Source of the DNA: a virus
IMG/VR virus record: IMGVR_UViG_3300045051_001513
Coordinates: 1-37,102 of that record
Length of the DNA stretch: 37,102 nucleotides
Reading direction: 5' to 3' (one strand)
The notes beneath the pieces are model-generated. The model was not told the origin of the DNA, did not search any database, and worked only from the letters and a program-made list of their open reading frames with translations. Positions 8,904 to 16,829 of this stretch are shown here, in pieces. The translations under genes were made by a program, and so were the position numbers. Every line of letters starts with the position of its first letter. Positions within the stretch are counted from its first letter, which is position 1.

Positions 8904-9310
8904 GCCAGGTCCCAGTGCCGGTAGAGACCGAACCGGCGGCTTGCCCACCGCATCCCGTCCAGCCGATCAAGCGCGCTGTTCGTCCCGCGCTCGACGTGCA
9001 GCATCCATCCAGGGGCTACAACCAGGCCCACATGCGTCGGCTGCCCCATGATGCGGAACAGGGCAACGTCGCCGGCGCGCTCAGGCACGCCGAGCACAGG
9101 CGTCCAGTCAGGAAGAGCGCGCGCGACCGTCGCGGCAACAGCGTGCCGATCGGCAGTGTGAGCGTAGCCGCCGAGGTAGCTCGGCACCTCCGCGTCGAAC
9201 ACCTCCGCGAGCACCAGGCGTACCAGGCCCCAGCAGTCACAGCCGGATCGATCCCTGCCGCATTCGGCGAAGGGGAGCCCGACATATTCGGCAACCCATG
9301 CCGGCACCAT
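8900..9310 (-). CDS. NlpC/P60 cysteine peptidase of the tail tip
   Basis: This is a 136-residue NlpC/P60 domain protein that probably cuts peptidoglycan peptide bonds during DNA entry or assists tail tip assembly. The catalytic Cys26 lies in CDCWGLVRLV, His93 in PTHVGLV, and the third polar residue is probably His105 in MLHVERG. The order DUF1833, NlpC, J-like matches the tip modules (lambda L, K, J analogues) of siphoviral prophages. Start and stop overlap both neighbours (TGATG and ATGA). It lacks a signal peptide, so it is a virion enzyme rather than a secreted endolysin. Confidence 0.92.
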   Translation of the reverse strand: MVPAWVAEYVGLPFAECGRDRSGCDCWGLVRLVLAEVFDAEVPSYLGGYAHTADRHAVAATVARALPDWTPVLGVPERAGDVALFRIMGQPTHVGLVVAPGWMLHVERGTNSALDRLDGMRWASRRFGLYRHWDLA

Positions 9311-9783
9311 CAGAAGAGCCCGGGGTAGTCGGCCGGCACGTAGGCGTCAGCCGGATACCTCGCGTTCAGCACGTCCTCGAACACCAGCTCGCCTTCGACC
9401 GTCAGCGTGTCGTAGCTGCCCTGGCGCAGCGTCATCCTGAACGGCCCAGCCTCCACCAGGTCGGGCTCGCTCGCGCGCACCACTTCAATCGCGACGCTCG
9501 GCGGCGACGTCAGCGCCCGCAGCGCCGCGACGATGTCCCGATGCACGTTGTCGATCTTCAGCGTGACGCGCGGCACGCTGTCGGCATCGTCGCCTGGCAG
9601 GTCGATCTGGAAGGGATATGCGACGAAGAGGTTGCCGCGGCTGGTGATGCCCTGGCCGTCATTCACGACGCGGATCGGTGACGCGAGGCCCTCAGCCTCG
9701 ATCGTGAGCAGGATCAGCCAGGCCTCGGGCGTCTCCTCGGCCGTGAGCGACTGGCGTGCTGCCAGGGAGAGGGCGCGGCTCAT
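9310..9783 (-). CDS. DUF1833 family minor tail protein
   Basis: This 157-residue protein matches the DUF1833 pattern: LLTIEAEGLASPIRVVND near the start, then a strand pair, and YDTLTVEGELVFEDVLNARYPADAY near the end. The family corresponds to minor tail or tip-adaptor proteins lying before the NlpC gene in many siphoviral prophages. ATG 9783 overlaps the previous gene as ATGA, so the longer in-frame reading from 9816 is not needed. It likely forms part of the ring between tail tube and tip. Its catalytic role, if any, is unknown. Confidence 0.82.
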   Translation of the reverse strand: MSRALSLAARQSLTAEETPEAWLILLTIEAEGLASPIRVVNDGQGITSRGNLFVAYPFQIDLPGDDADSVPRVTLKIDNVHRDIVAALRALTSPPSVAIEVVRASEPDLVEAGPFRMTLRQGSYDTLTVEGELVFEDVLNARYPADAYVPADYPGLF

Positions 9784-10133
9784 GGCAGGATCTCCATCCG
9801 CAGGCTTGCTCGCCACAGCGCGCCTGCATCCTCCGGCCGCAGCTCGGGCGGAGCAGTGAAGCGAACGCGCGAAGGCTCGCCGGTGCGTGGATGCGTCCAG
9901 TCGAACGACAGCGACCCCGCGGCCGTCGTGTCCCGCCAGAACGCCATGAGCGTGACGGTCTGGGCGGCCGACATCAGCATCGTGCCTTCGATCGCGGTCA
10001 CCCCGGCCGTGTATCGACGACGCACCTTTGCGGGGCCGACGTCCATCGGTGTCCGGATGGCTAGGTCAGTGGGGCGCTCGCTGTAGCCGTCGATCTCTGA
10101 TGCGCCAGGGAGGGTGGAGGGCCAAGCTGGCAT
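9780..10133 (-). CDS. Minor tail protein (between tape measure and DUF1833)
   Basis: This 117-residue protein starts at the ATG in TGATG, sharing a base with the tape-measure stop. The key segment MDVGPAKVRRRYTAG, followed by FDWTHPRTGEPSRVRF, is a pattern I know from small proteins after the tape measure gene in B3-like and other siphoviral prophages. Position and size match the distal tail (lambda M-like) protein, so a role in the tail tip ring is inferred. The upstream TTG in the same frame adds one residue and is unlikely to be used. Confidence 0.75.
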   Translation of the reverse strand: MPAWPSTLPGASEIDGYSERPTDLAIRTPMDVGPAKVRRRYTAGVTAIEGTMLMSAAQTVTLMAFWRDTTAAGSLSFDWTHPRTGEPSRVRFTAPPELRPEDAGALWRASLRMEILP

Positions 10134-11935
10134 CAACCAGCTCCCCGCCGGCTGAGGCCGTAGCTTGCCTGCATCTCACGATCGAGCGCGCCGTCGGCGA
10201 CCGCGCGTCGCACTTCCTGCCGCACGACCATCCTGATCATGCGCTGCCCGTCCGGCCCACGGCTCTCAGTGGTCTCGATTGGTGGGGCGCCCGCGCCACG
10301 CTGGTCGATCACCTGCACGATCACGTCGCCGCCACCGGCGGGTGCCAGCGCGCGCATCTGCGCCGGGGTGAAGACGCCCTCGCCACGTTCAAGGATCGCT
10401 GGCACTTCGTTCGGACGGATGATGCCCCCAGTGTGAAGGCGGGGCGCTTCAGCGAAGATCGCCTGCGAGACCACACGACGCGCCCCGTCACCGGTTCCCA
10501 CGATCCCACCGGTGTGCAACGGCGTCGCCGTGACCGGCACGATGGGATATGTTCCTGAGCTTCCAGGAGACATTCCGAAGCCAAATGCCCCCGCGAGCGA
10601 CGACAGGCCGCTTCGCAGCAGCACCGAGGCCGCCTGTGTCAGTGGCCCGGTGATCTGCTCGTAGATCAGCTTCTCCAGCACGCCTGAAGCGAGCCGCTGC
10701 AGCAATCCGCCGATGCCACCATCGAGCGCGCGCACGCCGGTGAAGGCATCAGCAAGCGCGCGGGCGGACTCGCGACCGAAGCCTTGCACCTCGTCGCCGA
10801 GCTTCTCAAACGCCGCCTCGAGGCCGCCGATGTCGGTCGTCGCGCCGCTGGCAGCTTGCTGGGTCTTCGCGAGGTCTTCGCCTGCGCGGGCGAGAGCACG
10901 CTGCCAGGTCTCCTGGGAGATAAGGCCGAGGTCGAGCAGGGTGTTCAGACGCGCCTGCTCGTCGTTGTAGCGCTCGAGCGGCGTGCGCACCTCCTGCTCA
11001 AGCGACTGCGCGGACTGTCGTAAGGCCCTGAAGGGATCATCCACGGTGGTGCTGCGCGTGGCACCTGCAGCTCGCGGGCGCTCTGGCCGCGCTTCAGGCT
11101 GCCCGCTCGGCAGGGGCGCATTGAAGATCTGCCGCTCAGCGGCCGCCAGGGACTGAAGCTGCCCTTCCAAAAGCCGAAGCTCGTTCCGGTACTGCGCGAT
11201 TGTGGCTTGAGCACCGTCGCGGAAGTTCTGGAAGTCGAAGGAGCCGTCACCCTGCTGCTGCCTCTGCGCGGCGATCTCGCTCTCAAGCCCCTGAGCGGTG
11301 GCAAGCGCGATCGCACGGCGGCGCTCGATCTGCACCCGAGCGTTGGCGATCGCCGCGACGCTGTTCTGCCGCTGCTCGATCGTGAGGCGTCGCGTTCTGG
11401 CCTCGCTCGTCTCAAGGGCGGTCGAAACCCCGTCGAGAGCCTTCCGCAGAGCGTCCTGCGCGCTTGCGAAGGTGGTTGTCTCCTGAGCCGCTGTGCCGAA
11501 GATGTTCGACGTCGCGAGCATCTGCGCGCCAACCGCTGCGACCTGCACCACAAGGCCGGCAAGCCCGCCGGCGAGCGCACCTGCCAACTGCCCGCCCTGC
11601 TGCGCGAACGCGGTGAAGGCAGAGCCGCCGGCCTGGACCTGCGTGACGAAGTCGCCGACCTGGAAGCCGATCTGGCCGAAGTTCTGCCGCACGCGCTGGA
11701 GAGCGGTTCCGGTGCGGCCAGCCAACGCGCCTTCGACCTGCGCACCAGCTCGTGCAGCGGCAGTGCCCACGGTGGCGAGTGAGCGGCTGGCGGACGCAGC
11801 CGCAGCATCGATCTCACGGGCGGCCGCCGTCCCTGTTGGGCCGAGCGCGCCGATCGCGCTCTGCGTGCGGACAAGCTCCGCCCGCGCAGCCGAGCCATCA
11901 GCATTCAGGACGAGCTTGACGGTCAGGTCGGTCAT
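10133..11935 (-). CDS. Tail tape measure protein
   Basis: This 600-residue protein sets tail length and moves through the tube during DNA delivery. The first 120 residues have repeated Ala-rich helical segments, followed by FTAFAQQGGQLAGALAGGLAG, which is typical of tape measure proteins and membrane-active. Long coiled-coil stretches fill residues 170-400. The C-terminal third has HTGGIVG and HTGGIIRPNEVPAILERGEGVF, a common C-terminal tape-measure signature. The size is small for the class, pointing to a short siphoviral tail. ATG 11935 overlaps the frameshifted assembly chaperone reading frame by four bases, the usual position for this gene. Confidence 0.93.
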   Translation of the reverse strand: MTDLTVKLVLNADGSAARAELVRTQSAIGALGPTGTAAAREIDAAAASASRSLATVGTAAARAGAQVEGALAGRTGTALQRVRQNFGQIGFQVGDFVTQVQAGGSAFTAFAQQGGQLAGALAGGLAGLVVQVAAVGAQMLATSNIFGTAAQETTTFASAQDALRKALDGVSTALETSEARTRRLTIEQRQNSVAAIANARVQIERRRAIALATAQGLESEIAAQRQQQGDGSFDFQNFRDGAQATIAQYRNELRLLEGQLQSLAAAERQIFNAPLPSGQPEARPERPRAAGATRSTTVDDPFRALRQSAQSLEQEVRTPLERYNDEQARLNTLLDLGLISQETWQRALARAGEDLAKTQQAASGATTDIGGLEAAFEKLGDEVQGFGRESARALADAFTGVRALDGGIGGLLQRLASGVLEKLIYEQITGPLTQAASVLLRSGLSSLAGAFGFGMSPGSSGTYPIVPVTATPLHTGGIVGTGDGARRVVSQAIFAEAPRLHTGGIIRPNEVPAILERGEGVFTPAQMRALAPAGGGDVIVQVIDQRGAGAPPIETTESRGPDGQRMIRMVVRQEVRRAVADGALDREMQASYGLSRRGAG

Positions 11936-12599
11936 GCGTGCATCGCCGCGAGCGCCTCGCGTTCGAGGTGCCGCACCTGTTCGAGCACCGTCTCGGTGAG
12001 GACGATGCCGCTCGCATCAGCCACAACCGGCATAGCAGCGTAATCGAGGCCCGTCGGGAGGCCCTTGAAGCCGGCGCGCCGCCACTGTGTGCCCATCCGA
12101 ACGAACACCGTCACCGCCTGCCAATTGTCGGGGAAGACTTCGACGGCTGCCGGAACACGGGCCGAGATGTCTTCAACCATCTCCGCCGTAGCCCCCAGCG
12201 CCGCCGCTTGCCGCGCCTGCTCCGTTGCCGCTTCCGCACCGCCGCGTGGCTCGGCCAAGGCACGCGCGACGGCCGTCAGTTTTTTCGGGCAGCTCCGCCG
12301 CTGATTGCCTCGGCATAGGCCTCTGCCAGCCCCGTCAGGACGTAGGGGATCGAGACCAACGCCTCCGCAGCAGCCTGGCTGAATGGGACGTTGTTCTTGT
12401 TCTCGTCCGTGATGTCGCTCCACCCGACCAGCGCTGCGGCCAGCAGCGCACGCGTGTCGCCGGCGAGCGCATCCACACGCTCTCGCGGCAGCAAGCGAAA
12501 CCGGGCGTTGAAGCGCTGGATCTCGTGCTTCCCGTCATCGATTGGCACGCGCACGATCACCGGCCAGGTGAACTGCGGGTCCTTGGCCATCACAAACAT
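11932..12599 (-). CDS. Tail assembly chaperone G-T, made by -1 frameshift
   Basis: This is the extended product of a frameshift from the G-like frame into the DUF1799-like frame at the A AAA AAC site (12285 to 12279). The downstream frame continues as KLTAVARALAEP and contains FPDNWQAVTVFVRMGTQW followed by GLDYAAMP, the DUF1799 signature. That frame has no convincing start of its own. G-T fusion proteins link the tail tube protein to the tape measure during tail assembly and are absent from finished virions. The fused protein would be about 222 residues. Confidence 0.85.
12276..12599 (-). CDS. Tail assembly chaperone G
   Basis: This 107-residue protein is the unshifted product. GAGGT with seven bases before ATG 12599 supports the start at MFVMAKDP. 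FTWPVIVRVPIDDGKHEIQ is followed by LVGWSDITDENKNNVPFS, a pattern typical of tail tube chaperones in this class. The stop at 12276 comes directly after the slippery heptamer, so most ribosomes end here and a minority continue into the DUF1799 frame. It lies between the tail tube gene and the tape measure, as in lambda. Confidence 0.85.
   Translation of the reverse strand: MFVMAKDPQFTWPVIVRVPIDDGKHEIQRFNARFRLLPRERVDALAGDTRALLAAALVGWSDITDENKNNVPFSQAAAEALVSIPYVLTGLAEAYAEAISGGAARKN
12279..12285 (-). other. Programmed -1 frameshift slippery site A AAA AAC
   Basis: Read on the minus strand, the zero frame is CGA AAA AAC TGA and the heptamer is A AAA AAC, one of the most efficient bacterial slippery sequences. 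The -1 frame reads AAA AAA CTG and stays open to 11932. About twelve bases past the heptamer the RNA has CGCGTG and then CACGCG twelve bases later, a possible stimulatory stem. Confidence 0.88.
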
Positions 12600-12608
12600 G
12601 TCGTCACC

Positions 12609-13538
12609 TCAGCTGATGGAGAGCGTGATCTCGTCGTCGCCGACGTTCGGCAGTGGCACCAGGTCCATGTCGAGCATCGCGATGCCATCGCTGTCGCGAT
12701 ACCGGGGGTTCAGGATCTGCACGCGCGGCAGGTTGATCTCGGCGATGTTTCCCGCCGACGTGCCCTGCCGGCACCGGACGAGAACTGGTGTCTGCGCATC
12801 CGCGAGCGCGAAGAAGTTCTTCGTTCCCAGCGCCGGCGCCTCGATGGACACGGTGGCGGCCGGCGTGCGGCCGGTGATCTGCACCGATCGCGTGCCAACG
12901 AGGTCGCGATAGACCACGTCGTTCGCGTGCGTGTAGCTGAAGCTCTCCATCGCCAGCGCCGTGAAGCCATCGATCTCGATGAGCGGAGTGTCGACGAAGC
13001 CGACAGGTCGCGGGTCCTTCCACGCAGTGAGCGTGACAGCCGGCAGCGCGACGGCCGTCGGCTGCGTGAAGAAGGCCTGGTACTCGAAGCGCAGTCGGGG
13101 GAAGGCGTTCGCGTTGAGCTCGAGCGACCAAGTGCCCCGCCCGCCGAGGCCGCGATGCTGCGTGCCGTCGAGGTTGTAGATCAGCGTCAGGCTTTCCTCA
13201 CCAGCAGAGACTGGCGTGAAGTCGACGCGGGTGGATGGCACGACGGTCTGCGCCATCGCGCAGCCGCGCAGCAACGGGCCGAAGGCCGGGATGTCACCCG
13301 CAGCGCCCGCCCCGGCGAGATCCACGGTGGCGGAGAGACGCATGCGCTTGCCGGCCAGCACGTAAGGCCGCGCACCGAAGTAGGGACGGATCAGCGGGCG
13401 CTCGATGCGCTCAGCCTCCATCGGCGTGACCTCGGCCTCCTGGAGCAGCACCGCGTTGGCAGCACCGGTGGGCACACTGTCGACGCCATAGGTGGTCTCG
13501 ATCTTTGCCAGCGTCGCGACGCGGTTCGTGCGTGCCAT
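12609..13538 (-). CDS. Major tail tube protein
   Basis: This 309-residue protein should polymerise into the tail tube. GGGAGG stands before ATG 13538. The N-terminal segment RVATLAKIETTYGVDSVPTG with NAVLLQEAEVTPMEAE is typical of siphoviral tube proteins of B3-like prophages. The rest is strand-rich, with alternating polar and hydrophobic residues and no membrane helix. It is followed by the chaperone pair and the tape measure, the standard order. The length suggests an additional Ig-like or decoration domain at the C-terminus beyond the minimal tube fold. Confidence 0.88.
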   Translation of the reverse strand: MARTNRVATLAKIETTYGVDSVPTGAANAVLLQEAEVTPMEAERIERPLIRPYFGARPYVLAGKRMRLSATVDLAGAGAAGDIPAFGPLLRGCAMAQTVVPSTRVDFTPVSAGEESLTLIYNLDGTQHRGLGGRGTWSLELNANAFPRLRFEYQAFFTQPTAVALPAVTLTAWKDPRPVGFVDTPLIEIDGFTALAMESFSYTHANDVVYRDLVGTRSVQITGRTPAATVSIEAPALGTKNFFALADAQTPVLVRCRQGTSAGNIAEINLPRVQILNPRYRDSDGIAMLDMDLVPLPNVGDDEITLSIS

Positions 13539-13541
13539 GGA

Positions 13542-13733
13542 TCAGCCTCCCTTCCGCTTCACCGCGGTCGCCTTCGGCGGCAGCTCCGGCAGGTTCGGCT
13601 CGACCACCTTCGGCGCGTCGATCGGCGTGCCGTCGGCCTCGCACGGCTTCGGCAGCGCAGGCGTCTCGGTGCCGCCGATGCGCCGCCGCGAGCCATCGGG
13701 CAGCAGCTCGTATGAACCACCCTCTGCAGCCAT
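13542..13733 (-). CDS. Small Lys/Pro-rich protein before the tail tube gene
   Basis: This 63-residue protein has the motif YELLPDGSRRRIGGTE followed by a proline-rich linker and a basic end. It starts at ATG 13733 with GAGGAG ten bases upstream. It resembles small head-tail joining or scaffold-like proteins found before tube genes, but the only firm evidence is its tight spacing with both neighbours (three bases on each side). No function is assigned. Confidence 0.6.
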   Translation of the reverse strand: MAAEGGSYELLPDGSRRRIGGTETPALPKPCEADGTPIDAPKVVEPNLPELPPKATAVKRKGG

Positions 13734-13735
13734 GC

Positions 13736-14164
13736 TCAGACACTCCTCAACGTGCTGCGAACCTGGAACTCGGCCTGCCACACGACGTAGCCCTCACTCG
13801 CGTCGACGAGACGGCCGCGGAGATAGGTGATGGCGTCGTGGCTACCGTCCGGCGCCCAGCCGACGAGCGCCTGGAGGCAGAACGCGCGCACCGGCTGAAG
13901 CAACGCCTGAGCTGCCTCGCCGCGGTGGTCGCGCACGCTGGCGACGATCATGACCACGGCGAAGGTCTCGGTGAGACGCTGACGCACCGCACTGGTGGCG
14001 AGCGAGTTCTGCCCGGCCTCATCGGCGAGCTCGATGACGTAGGCCGCCGGGCACCGCGCAGCCGGGGGCGGCGCCTGCAGCGCGGCGTACTCCGCTGCGC
14101 CGGCGACGGTGCGGAAAGGGTTGCCGAGGACTGCCTGCAGGCGCGTGGCGATGGCGCCGATCAT
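13736..14164 (-). CDS. Tail terminator-like protein (gp37-like)
   Basis: This 142-residue protein starts at the ATG in ATGA shared with the virion morphogenesis gene stop. The segment RLQAVLGNPFRTVAGAAEYAAL, cut here by a long alanine-rich region, and ETFAVVMIVASVRD followed by LVGWAPDG resemble tail terminator or gp37-like proteins of Mu-like phages. In this position it would cap the tail tube and join it to the head. Identification rests on position and length more than on a decisive motif. Confidence 0.7.
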   Translation of the reverse strand: MIGAIATRLQAVLGNPFRTVAGAAEYAALQAPPPAARCPAAYVIELADEAGQNSLATSAVRQRLTETFAVVMIVASVRDHRGEAAQALLQPVRAFCLQALVGWAPDGSHDAITYLRGRLVDASEGYVVWQAEFQVRSTLRSV

Positions 14165-14667
14165 GCCTGGCTCCCGCCGCGCGCCAGGCGGTCGCGCAGC
14201 CAATCAGTCGTGATGGCGACGATCTCCGCCCGATCCTCCGCATCAACGCCAAGGAACGGCCGAGCCGGGATCGTCACCTGGCGGCGGACGACGAACTTGT
14301 CACCGATCCGGAACCGCAGGCCTTTCGACGTCTTCGCGCGAATGGTGGCGCCGAGCTGATGTACGCCGGCATAGACCAGGTTGCTGCCGACTTCGACCCG
14401 ATCAGACGAGGGCCGATGAGTGATTGAGGCGCGCAGGCGCCCGCTGTCGACGAGTGTCTGACCGCCGACAGAGGCCGCGCGCGCGCTGCGCTTCCAGGGC
14501 ACTCCAACTGGCCCGCGCGCCGTCTCAAAGCGAAACTGCGTGCTGGCCACCAGCGACGCGCCGATCTGATCCATCAACGAGGTGAGGTCGCGCGTTGCCG
14601 CAGCTGCTCTGCCGAGCGCGCTGGCGATCTCGGCATCGTTCACAGTGATGTCGACGCGCGCGACCAT
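14161..14667 (-). CDS. Phage virion morphogenesis protein (Mu gpG / P2 gpS-like)
   Basis: This 168-residue protein fits the virion morphogenesis family. The diagnostic stretch is LVDSGRLRASITHRPSSD followed by VYAGVHQLGATI and a C-terminal IPARPFLGVDAED segment, which is nearly the consensus of the family. It starts at ATG 14667 in TGATG. In Mu the homologous gene G lies next to F; here it is located after the capsid gene among neck proteins. It probably helps head-tail joining or tail completion. Confidence 0.9.
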   Translation of the reverse strand: MVARVDITVNDAEIASALGRAAAATRDLTSLMDQIGASLVASTQFRFETARGPVGVPWKRSARAASVGGQTLVDSGRLRASITHRPSSDRVEVGSNLVYAGVHQLGATIRAKTSKGLRFRIGDKFVVRRQVTIPARPFLGVDAEDRAEIVAITTDWLRDRLARGGSQA

Positions 14668-15092
14668 CAGCGCGTGAAGTCCGCGAGCTGGTCGCGCGAG
14701 AGCTGCCGGCCCGGCGCGTCGATGCGCACCTGGCCGGCCACACTGGACGACGCCGGCGGTGCGGCGCCAGCGATCTCGGCGCGGCCGTCAGCCAGGTCGC
14801 GCAGGAGCCGAATGGCATCGTCGTAGTCACGGCGCACGGCGTCGCCGGCGCTCTTGCCGTGCAGCTTGTATCGCGCGATCGAGAGGCACGCCTCGCCGAG
14901 GAAGACCGGCGCCGGCGAGACTGGCACGGCGTAGCGCCGCGCCAGATAGCCATCGATCTCTGACGATGCGCCAACGAGAGCCGAGGCAACGACGGCGGCA
15001 TCGATCGTGTTGCCGCCGGCGCGGTTCGTCAGCTGGACGAGCTCGTCCGTGCCGAACCTGGTCTCCAGCTCGGCCTGCGTGGCGTAGGGCAC
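14667..15092 (-). CDS. DUF1320 protein (Mu gp36-like)
   Basis: This 141-residue protein belongs to the DUF1320/gp36 family of Mu-like phages, which contribute to the head-tail connector. The opening YATQAELETRFGTDELVQLTNR is close to the family consensus, and the middle has EIDGYLARRYAVPVSP and CLSIARYKLHG. The stop at 14667 shares a base with the next start. The gene lies six bases after the low-complexity gene with hairpins. Confidence 0.92.
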   Translation of the reverse strand: MPYATQAELETRFGTDELVQLTNRAGGNTIDAAVVASALVGASSEIDGYLARRYAVPVSPAPVFLGEACLSIARYKLHGKSAGDAVRRDYDDAIRLLRDLADGRAEIAGAAPPASSSVAGQVRIDAPGRQLSRDQLADFTR

Positions 15093-15097
15093 GGCGG

Positions 15098-15508
15098 TCA
15101 GGCCTTGGTGCGCTTGGCCCGCGGCTTCGACGCAGGGGCACTGGCCGGCGCAGCCTTACCCTCGGCTGCGCCGGCTCCCGTCTGGTCAGTCGCTGCGGGG
15201 GGCATGGGGGGCGGCAGCGGAGACGCCTCCGCTGCCGAGGCGGGGGGCACTGTGCCCCCGCCTGTCGCGCCGTCAGCAGGGGCGTCCTGCTGGCCGACCG
15301 CTGCCGCGCCGTCCGAAGCAGTGGACGGCGAGGTCGCGGGCGGCAGCGCCGTGAATTGAGTTGCCTGCGTCGCGTGGTCGGTCTCGGGCCAGATCACCCC
15401 CTTGTCGATCAGGCTCGCTGCGAGCTGATCATCGCAGGTGATGATGGCGCCCACCGGATATGCGACAAGGTCGTGATCGAGAGGGGAGATGACCCGATAG
15501 CGGTGCAT
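15098..15508 (-). CDS. Hypothetical phage protein with low-complexity Ala/Pro tail
   Basis: This 136-residue protein starts three bases after the capsid gene stop. The first 45 residues (MHRYRVISPLDHDL and AIITCDDQLAASLIDKGVI) look like a small folded domain often seen downstream of capsid genes. Residues from about 50 onward are Ala/Pro/Ser-rich and end in a basic tail with KPRAKRTKA. The DNA for that tail contains five strong inverted repeats (see separate entry), so the reading frame may be constrained by RNA structure. No function is assigned. Confidence 0.7.
   Translation of the reverse strand: MHRYRVISPLDHDLVAYPVGAIITCDDQLAASLIDKGVIWPETDHATQATQFTALPPATSPSTASDGAAAVGQQDAPADGATGGGTVPPASAAEASPLPPPMPPAATDQTGAGAAEGKAAPASAPASKPRAKRTKA
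15144..15330 (-). repeat. Array of five perfect inverted repeats
   Basis: Five non-overlapping perfect inverted repeats follow in 187 bases: 15144-15155 with 15164-15175 (12-base arms), 15212-15221 with 15228-15237 (10), 15243-15250 with 15252-15259 (8), 15274-15280 with 15286-15292 (7), and 15307-15314 with 15323-15330 (8). They lie inside the low-complexity gene, just downstream of the major capsid gene in transcription order. Arms differ in sequence, so this is not one repeated unit. Confidence 0.85.
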
Positions 15509-15511
15509 GGC

Positions 15512-16441
15512 TCAGGCCACCGCGTCCTGGAAGAGGTAGCCGAGATCGTTCGCGCTCACGACCTCCGCCACACTCTCGCCGACGCGCACGCGCGTGCCGC
15601 CGATGATGCCGGCGTGCGGCTCTGGCATCTGGCCGGAGAAGCGCGTACCGAACTGCGCGGTGAACCCGAACGTGGTGCGCATCTGCGGCCCAGCCAGGCT
15701 GTCTCGGTGTATCAGCGCGCAATGCTTTCCCCAGACCCTCTGCATGTTCGCTGCCTGGCCCTTGCGAGCGGTGTTGAGCCAGCCTTCGCCGACAAGCACA
15801 TCTTCGAGCTCGAAAAGCGCCGCTACCTGCTGACGGGTCACGATGCCGCTGTCGTTCGCATAGCCCATCACCGCCTTCACGATCTGCGGGTGCATCGACA
15901 GGCGCGTCCAGGCCTGGCGGCCAATGACCATGACGTTGCCGCGCATGACCATCGTGTCGAGCGCGGTGGTGATGTTCACGAGCGGCGTCGAGTTGGTGAA
16001 GTCGGACCACTGGCTCGTGCCGGAGAGGGTCGTGCGCTGAGCTGCCGGATAGGTGTTCAGCGCGAAGACGATGTCCGCCACTCGCTTCTCGCGGTCCAGG
16101 AGCACAAGGTCGGTCAGGCCCTGAACCGCGCGCTCGACCGGGTTGTAGCCCTCTGGCGCGTTGTTGATGTCGCGCTGCGGGATGACATCATCCAGACCGT
16201 AGTCCAGACAGGCAGCCGCCACTTCGACGGCAGTGAACTCGAGTTCGTTCGGACGCGACCGACGGCCGATGCGTGTGTCGGGGATCGTGAAGCCCTCGGA
16301 CATCGCGTGACGCATGTACTTGAACTCCTGCGTGCCGACGGGCACGCGGGGCAACACAGCATCGGCAATCAGCGTCGAGTTGCGATACTGGACCGCGATC
16401 GCGGTCAGGGTCTGCTGGATCGGAAACGGCGCGTTCGGCAT
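15512..16441 (-). CDS. Major capsid protein
   Basis: This 309-residue protein is probably the main head protein. GAGGAGG stands before ATG 16441. Its features include IADAVLPRVPVGTQEFKYMRH, then FVTAVEVAAA-like strands and a helix with LLDREKRVADIVFALNTY. It keeps the fixed order protease/scaffold, decoration, capsid. The protein reads as an HK97-fold-like capsid of the B3-like type rather than Mu gpT; the fold is inferred. It should be the most abundant late product. Confidence 0.85.
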   Translation of the reverse strand: MPNAPFPIQQTLTAIAVQYRNSTLIADAVLPRVPVGTQEFKYMRHAMSEGFTIPDTRIGRRSRPNELEFTAVEVAAACLDYGLDDVIPQRDINNAPEGYNPVERAVQGLTDLVLLDREKRVADIVFALNTYPAAQRTTLSGTSQWSDFTNSTPLVNITTALDTMVMRGNVMVIGRQAWTRLSMHPQIVKAVMGYANDSGIVTRQQVAALFELEDVLVGEGWLNTARKGQAANMQRVWGKHCALIHRDSLAGPQMRTTFGFTAQFGTRFSGQMPEPHAGIIGGTRVRVGESVAEVVSANDLGYLFQDAVA

Positions 16442-16454
16442 GGGTCAGGCCTCC

Positions 16455-16829
16455 TCAGCCCTGGAACGAGCCCGGCGCGAGCAGCACCGGGATGATGTCG
16501 CCGCTGGCAGCGGACACGAGCGCGATGCCGATGACGCGGACGTTCGAGCCCGCAGCCGCGGTTGCGGCGATCACCGCGCCGTTGGCGTCGGAGGTCAGGA
16601 GTGCGCCGCGGGTGATCGTGCCGCCAGCAACGACCTCGGTGACCCCAGCCACGTCCACGTCGCAGCGCTCGCCGGAGACAGCGCCGCCTGGCTGCCGGCA
16701 GACGCCGATCAGCGCGCCGGTCGCTGCAGCAGCCTGAACCACAGCCCCATCAGCGGCGCCGGGGATGACGACGCGGTTGAGGCCGATCGTGCCGCCGGCG
16801 GTGAAGGTGCGGGTGAGTGTCGGGGTCAC
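16455..16829 (-). CDS. DUF2190-like head decoration protein
   Basis: This 124-residue protein is rich in Ala, Gly, Val and Thr. It matches the DUF2190 (capsid cement) pattern: TAGGTIGLNRVVIPGAADG, then CDVDVAGVTEVVAGGTITRG and a C-terminal VRVIGIALVSAASGDIIPVLL. It lies between scaffold and capsid genes, exactly where decoration proteins are found. GTG at 16829 overlaps the protease stop as GTGA. The protein likely trimerises on the capsid and stabilises it. Confidence 0.82.
   Translation of the reverse strand: MTPTLTRTFTAGGTIGLNRVVIPGAADGAVVQAAAATGALIGVCRQPGGAVSGERCDVDVAGVTEVVAGGTITRGALLTSDANGAVIAATAAAGSNVRVIGIALVSAASGDIIPVLLAPGSFQG

Noticed and set aside
8900-9310. NlpC/P60 protein considered as the missing endolysin
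   Set aside because: Its position between DUF1833 and the J-like gene is that of the tail tip peptidase, so it more likely acts from the virion.
14759-16495. Plus-strand frame of 578 codons opposite capsid and neck genes
   Set aside because: It mirrors the capsid and DUF1320 genes, shows no motif and has arginine-rich low-complexity sequence.
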